Shown here one piece after another: positions 60,982 to 64,000 of a stretch of 64,000 nucleotides of DNA. Source of the DNA: Ktedonobacter racemifer DSM 44963 (GTDB taxonomy: Bacteria; Chloroflexota; Ktedonobacteria; Ktedonobacterales; Ktedonobacteraceae); assembly GCF_000178855.1 (NCBI RefSeq), contig NZ_ADVG01000001.1:2455481-2519480 (forward strand), given 5' to 3'. The notes beneath the pieces are model-generated. The model saw nothing but the letters and a program-made list of their open reading frames with translations, made no database searches and had not been told where the DNA came from. How positions within the stretch are numbered: the stretch's first letter is position 1; every line of letters begins with the position of its first letter. Made by a program: the position numbers and the translations under genes.

Positions 60982-62271
60982 TCATCCCTGCAAGGTCGTT
61001 GCCACCACAGCATAGTCGTAGCCGTCGGCCAGTTGGAGCACCCGGCAAAATCGCGCAGGAATCCCCTGCACCTTGCCCATGCGAAAGTGCTTGTTCGCGC
61101 GCACGGCGATGCGCCCGGTATGGGTCCCCTGCGCCGCAAACCCTTCCGGAACCATGGCCCGCACCCGGTCCCCCGTTTTGATTCCCAGGACCTGCTTGCG
61201 GCGCATCAAGGAGCCAACCGGAAAGCCCGACTCGTCGACATTCGTGCGGCTGTAGCGACCCCGACCCGTGGCTGTGATGGCCAGGGCCTGGTGCGCACCC
61301 ACCTTGACTCCCGCCACCTCCCCCACGCACAGGGCATCCAGCGCGTGCGTCTTGGGGATCGAGAAGCGCGCCCGGTTCCATCTCGTGCGTCCGCCGCTCC
61401 AGGTGGTGAGCGGCAGGTCCAGCGTGCGCAGTTCGTCACAGAGCGCGTAGCGGGTGGCGTTGACCGCCGCCGTGTCCCGCAACGGCTGCTTCGCCTGGGC
61501 GGCCACTTCGGGATGGCCGAACTCCGCGGCGGTGCGCTCCCCCTTGGCGGCATTGCACGTGTGGCAACTGAGCGCCAGATTCGACACGCGGTTGGAACCA
61601 CCCCGACTGCGCGGCTGGATATGGTCCAACTCGAAGGGCGTGTCCGTGCGCCCGCAGTACACGCACCTGCGCCCGAACTTCTCCAGGAGATAGGCGCGCA
61701 CTTCCCAACCGGCCAGTTCCCCGCGCTGGTACTCGACCCCGGAGATCTCTGGTTGCTGCAAGAGCTGCGTGTCGAACTTCACGCGCTCCACCGCGATGCG
61801 CACCAGCGGAACCCAGCGCTGATAGCGCCTGCCCCAGGACAGGACATTGTCGATGCGTGAGCGCAGGGACGGCGGGAGCCAGCCAGGCGCTCGACGGCGG
61901 TTGAGGAAGCGCGCCGGCCGATAGCGCAGGTTGGTCGAACGCCTCCGGCGTCGATACCCGGCCCGTTTGCGCAGTCGGTCGCGGACCTCCTCTCCTCGGT
62001 GGGAGAGTTCGGCCAGGTGCAGCGCGTGGTGCACCTCTCCCTCGCTGGTCTCCTCCACCCGCGCCAGGGCCAGGCCCGTGGTTTTTGCGCCAGGATCGAT
62101 CTTGAGCGCCACCGGTTGCAGCGTGCTCTGCTGGACGCTGCGGTCCTTGAGACGGATCGTGAAGGGGCTGAGCCGGTGGACCACCGCCCGCTTGCGTGCG
62201 AGCAGGAGGCGTGCACGTCTGGGGGTACAGGGCATGAGCGGCTTTTTGTATCTGTCGAGCACAAACACCAT
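60982..62271 (-). CDS. iscB: IscB RNA-guided HNH/RuvC endonuclease
   Basis: 429 aa. PLMP domain at residues 11-25 (PLMPCTPRRARLLLARK). RuvC-I Asp59 in ALKIDPGAKTTGLALA. Arginine-rich bridge helix (RLRKRAGYRRRRRSTNLRYR, ~99-118). RuvC-II Glu162 in RIAVERVKFD. HNH with CVYC (203-206), FELDHIQPRSRGGSNRVSNL (D216/H217) and CHTCN. RuvC-III His309/Asp312 in KTHALDALCVG. Everything needed for cleavage is present. Known: IscB is the ancestor of Cas9 and uses an omega-RNA encoded upstream. Proteins of this type are abundant in Ktedonobacter. A 320-bp structured region precedes it. High GC relative to neighbours. Confidence 0.95.
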   Translation of the reverse strand: MVFVLDRYKKPLMPCTPRRARLLLARKRAVVHRLSPFTIRLKDRSVQQSTLQPVALKIDPGAKTTGLALARVEETSEGEVHHALHLAELSHRGEEVRDRLRKRAGYRRRRRSTNLRYRPARFLNRRRAPGWLPPSLRSRIDNVLSWGRRYQRWVPLVRIAVERVKFDTQLLQQPEISGVEYQRGELAGWEVRAYLLEKFGRRCVYCGRTDTPFELDHIQPRSRGGSNRVSNLALSCHTCNAAKGERTAAEFGHPEVAAQAKQPLRDTAAVNATRYALCDELRTLDLPLTTWSGGRTRWNRARFSIPKTHALDALCVGEVAGVKVGAHQALAITATGRGRYSRTNVDESGFPVGSLMRRKQVLGIKTGDRVRAMVPEGFAAQGTHTGRIAVRANKHFRMGKVQGIPARFCRVLQLADGYDYAVVATTLQG

Positions 62272-62590
62272 GGGTGACTCCTTTCGTTTCCCTCGTGTGA
62301 GGGCCCCGTTACCGGGCTGTGTAACGGTCCTGAGCAGGCTGACTCAGGACGCTCCCCTCGCCGGTGTTGCTCTCGCTTGTTCGGCTCAACGCACCGACCC
62401 GTACCCCGACGGGTGCTTTTAACGCTGAGCGACAGCGCTCGCTGCTGAGGAAGCACAACGAGGTGTCGTGACGAGCGCAACGCTGGTACCAATCAGCGCC
62501 TTGCCTGCGGGCTCTGGTACCTCGGCTGGACAACGAAGACGGCATCAACACAAGGGACAAGCCCCCGCATTCATGCGTGGGGATCGTTGA
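62272..62590 (-). ncRNA. Putative IscB omega-RNA
   Basis: Read on the minus strand from ~62590 to the IscB start. It contains strong hairpins: CCCCACGCAT...ATGCGGGGG (62562-62583), GGTACCAGAGC...GATTGGTACC, GCGCTGTCGCTCAGCG-type stems, CACCCGTCGGGGTACGGGT, CCTGAGTCAGCCTGCTCAGG and CGTTACACAGCCCGGTAACG. IscB guide RNAs lie immediately upstream of the gene with the guide at the 5' end, so the guide should derive from about 62584-62606. Extent inferred. Confidence 0.75.
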
Positions 62591-62618
62591 CTAAGACTAA
62601 CAAATCATCTCATTATAA

Positions 62619-62747
62619 GGTTCTCCGTCAGCGTTAGCTACCATCTGTCCCTTAGAGCGCCTCGACCTGATTATCACCGACAAACAATCTCCGCTCCACC
62701 TGGTAAACCAGATTAGTCAATTGGGGGTCGAGGTCTTGCTGGTATAA
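62619..62747 (+). pseudogene. C-terminal remnant of a DeoR/GlpR-type regulator
   Basis: 43 codons: ATICPLERLDLIITDKQSPL, HLVNQISQLGVEVLLV, stop. The LDLIITD...L...GVEV..V pattern closes DeoR-family sugar-sensing domains. The N-terminal HTH and most of the effector domain are missing, and IscB element sequence begins where the gene breaks off. Confidence 0.4.
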
Positions 62748-62918
62748 AGTTGTTTTACCAAACAAGACATGCTCCGCCCATTGATGACTCCGCTAAAAAG
62801 CAAGCTACCTGTTATGGCTTGGCAATCCATCGACGTCCTTGTATGTGTTGCTAACACATCGTTTCAAATTTTCCAGCGGAGTCATTGAGGGAGGGCAATG
62901 AACCACACAGAGTGTTGC

Positions 62919-63701
62919 CTAGCGCGCGACTATTTCCTCGACCGTTGGGAAAAAGTCGCCCTCCAGTTTCTGGCCCATTTGTAGCTCTAGAGGATCGGTG
63001 ATGACATGCCGCTTCCCGGTGTACGTCGTGCTGGCATCCATATAGATAGCGACGTGCGCGATACGTTGCTCATCGGTAAAATTTGGCGTTGCCATGTGGG
63101 CGATACGAGCATGATGGAAGGTGCAATCGCCCGCTTTTAAGGGGACTGTAACGCGCTGCATCCATACCAGGTCAGGGCACTTCCTCATCAAGTCATGGGC
63201 ATCAGAAAGATCCTGGCTGGTGAGTTCAGTTTTTGTCTGTGAACCGGGGATAAAGGTCATGCAGCCCCTTTCGGCTGGCACATCGACGAGCGCGATCCAG
63301 GCACTCAGCGCATGGGTTGAGTTGGCGTGCGGCCAGTAAGGTTGATCCTGGTGAAACTCCGTTGGTGCATTGTTGTGTGGTTCCTTGATAAGCGTCTGGT
63401 CGTGCCAGATACGCAGGGGAACGCCTGCCAGCCGTTGGGCTATCGCGGCCACGTTGGGGTGGAGAGTAAGCTGGCGTATCGCCGCATCTTCGCGCCAGAC
63501 ATTGACCAGTTGCGTGAAGATGTTGCTGTGATGTGAGTAGTTCTTGATGCGTTTCTGCGTCTCCAAAGTAGCTGCGCGGAATCGTGTCACTTCCTCTGGC
63601 GAAATAATGCCACGAATAGACACGAATCCTTGCCTGCGATACGTCTCGATAGTTTCAGTAGAAAGGTTTTCCGCAGTCGTCGTATAGACAGATATTGTCA
63701 T
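62919..63701 (-). CDS. Phytanoyl-CoA dioxygenase-family Fe(II)/2-oxoglutarate oxygenase
   Basis: 260 aa, AAAGGAG 8 nt before the ATG. Metal triad: His and Asp in PTEFHQDQPYWPHAN (~118-120) and distal His in CTFHHARIAHMATPN (~203-210). 2-oxoglutarate-binding Arg is likely in TDEQRIAHVAIYMD (~217). Opens ETIETYRRQGFVSIRGIISP, usual for PhyH proteins. Known: they hydroxylate or halogenate small organic substrates using O2 and 2-oxoglutarate; phytanoyl-CoA itself is only one. Single gene, substrate unknown. Expressed away from the IscB element. Confidence 0.9.
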   Translation of the reverse strand: MTISVYTTTAENLSTETIETYRRQGFVSIRGIISPEEVTRFRAATLETQKRIKNYSHHSNIFTQLVNVWREDAAIRQLTLHPNVAAIAQRLAGVPLRIWHDQTLIKEPHNNAPTEFHQDQPYWPHANSTHALSAWIALVDVPAERGCMTFIPGSQTKTELTSQDLSDAHDLMRKCPDLVWMQRVTVPLKAGDCTFHHARIAHMATPNFTDEQRIAHVAIYMDASTTYTGKRHVITDPLELQMGQKLEGDFFPTVEEIVAR

Positions 63702-63744
63702 GTGAAAACTCCTTTACTCTTCACATATGAGGTCCCTGAAAGCT

Positions 63745-63765
63745 CCCCCGCTAAAGCGGTGGGGG
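63745..63765. repeat. GC-rich hairpin at the end of the last gene
   Basis: CCCCCGCT-AA-AGCGGTGGGGG, stem with one bulged T. It could be a terminator or the right-end hairpin of a TnpB-type element. Confidence 0.65.
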
Positions 63766-64000
63766 TTCCAGGGGTTCTTTCCACGCTTCAAGTGCTTCCC
63801 TTGTGGAGAGGAGCGCTTGCTCTAGTGGTCGTTCCCCCGGACGTTCGAGCAGACGCGCTCCGGCTCGAGTCAACCCCAAGCTTCGGGGCAACGTCTGCCC
63901 CTCTTTCGCGCGTTGTATAGTACGCTCATGTGCTGCTCGCAGGCGCGCTTCCGCCCCCTCCCAATACCCCTGGTATCGGGCACACGAGGGAATAGGTTCT
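63751..64000 (-). CDS. Unidentified gene, C-terminal 82 codons (runs off the window)
   Basis: Minus-strand frame entering from the right edge: PSCARYQGYWEGAEARLRAA, HERTIQRAKEGQTLPRSLGL, TRAGARLLERPGERPLEQAL, LSTREALEAWKEPLEPPPL, stop. Arg/Glu/Leu rich, helical. The stop lies within a hairpin (63745-63765). That hairpin type closes many IS200/IS605 elements, so this may be the end of a TnpB-like protein, but no TnpB motif is visible in the part seen. Confidence 0.45.
   Translation of the reverse strand, partial: EPIPSCARYQGYWEGAEARLRAAHERTIQRAKEGQTLPRSLGLTRAGARLLERPGERPLEQALLSTREALEAWKEPLEPPPL

Noticed and set aside
61779..62492. Open frames opposite and alongside IscB
   Set aside because: Arg/Ser-rich low-complexity translations typical of antisense or shifted frames in high-GC DNA. 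IscB on the minus strand explains the region.

Overview
The window looks like chromosome of a Ktedonobacteria-type Chloroflexota, a large-genome filamentous soil bacterium. This is inference, not proof. The grounds are intermediate GC, many IS remnants, an IscB locus, XRE/NB-ARC/TPR and kinase/WD40 regulators, cytochrome P450s with oxidoreductases, and many cut-down serine-recombinase tails.

Layout. 0-5 kb is a mobile-element scrapyard: a frameshifted TnpB with its RNA-like 3' end, serine-recombinase tails, a membrane protein built from in-frame minisatellites, an EVE-domain gene, and an ISAzo13-family element inserted with a TTA duplication into a degenerate helix-turn-helix (HTH) cassette. 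5-12 kb is a catabolic block: a monooxygenase/SDR/quinone-reductase operon, a second reductase, and a P450 divergent from a TetR regulator with palindromic operator candidates between them. 12.9-17 kb holds an unusually large TnpB and an IS110 transposase gene split by a 642-bp ORF-less group II intron. 17-25 kb has a secreted protein, an 899-aa XRE/NB-ARC/TPR protein, a nucleotidyltransferase and an amidase. 25.9-35.1 kb is one tightly overlapping operon around an Hsp70: a 1642-aa TPR protein, a J-like protein, a GrpE-like protein, the Hsp70, and a zinc-ribbon/TPR protein. It faces a convergent Ser/Thr kinase with WD40 repeats.

37-50 kb has a PsiE-like membrane protein, an intact TnpB with its RNA end, and a secreted PNGase-A-like gene cut in two by a 7.9-kb integrative element (40852-48741). 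The element carries a large serine integrase, a Cro/C1 repressor, an excisionase-like HTH protein and a few cargo genes. Both att junctions can be read, and removing the element restores the host frame exactly. 50-64 kb contains a cell-wall-binding DUF1906 protein, a second P450, a sialidase-like remnant, a DUF998-type membrane protein, an SDR/DUF2867 protein, an IscB with its upstream omega-RNA region, a phytanoyl-CoA dioxygenase and the end of an unidentified gene.

Two dispersed themes are not explained by the gene list. One is a family of at least six cassettes: a stem-loop, a conserved 31-nt motif (CGGAACCGACGGG...CCGGTCGC), and a short HTH-encoding frame, often following a serine-recombinase tail. 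The other is a set of long, perfect or near-perfect inverted repeats (12-34 bp arms, 2-13 nt loops) with unrelated sequences in intergenic spaces.
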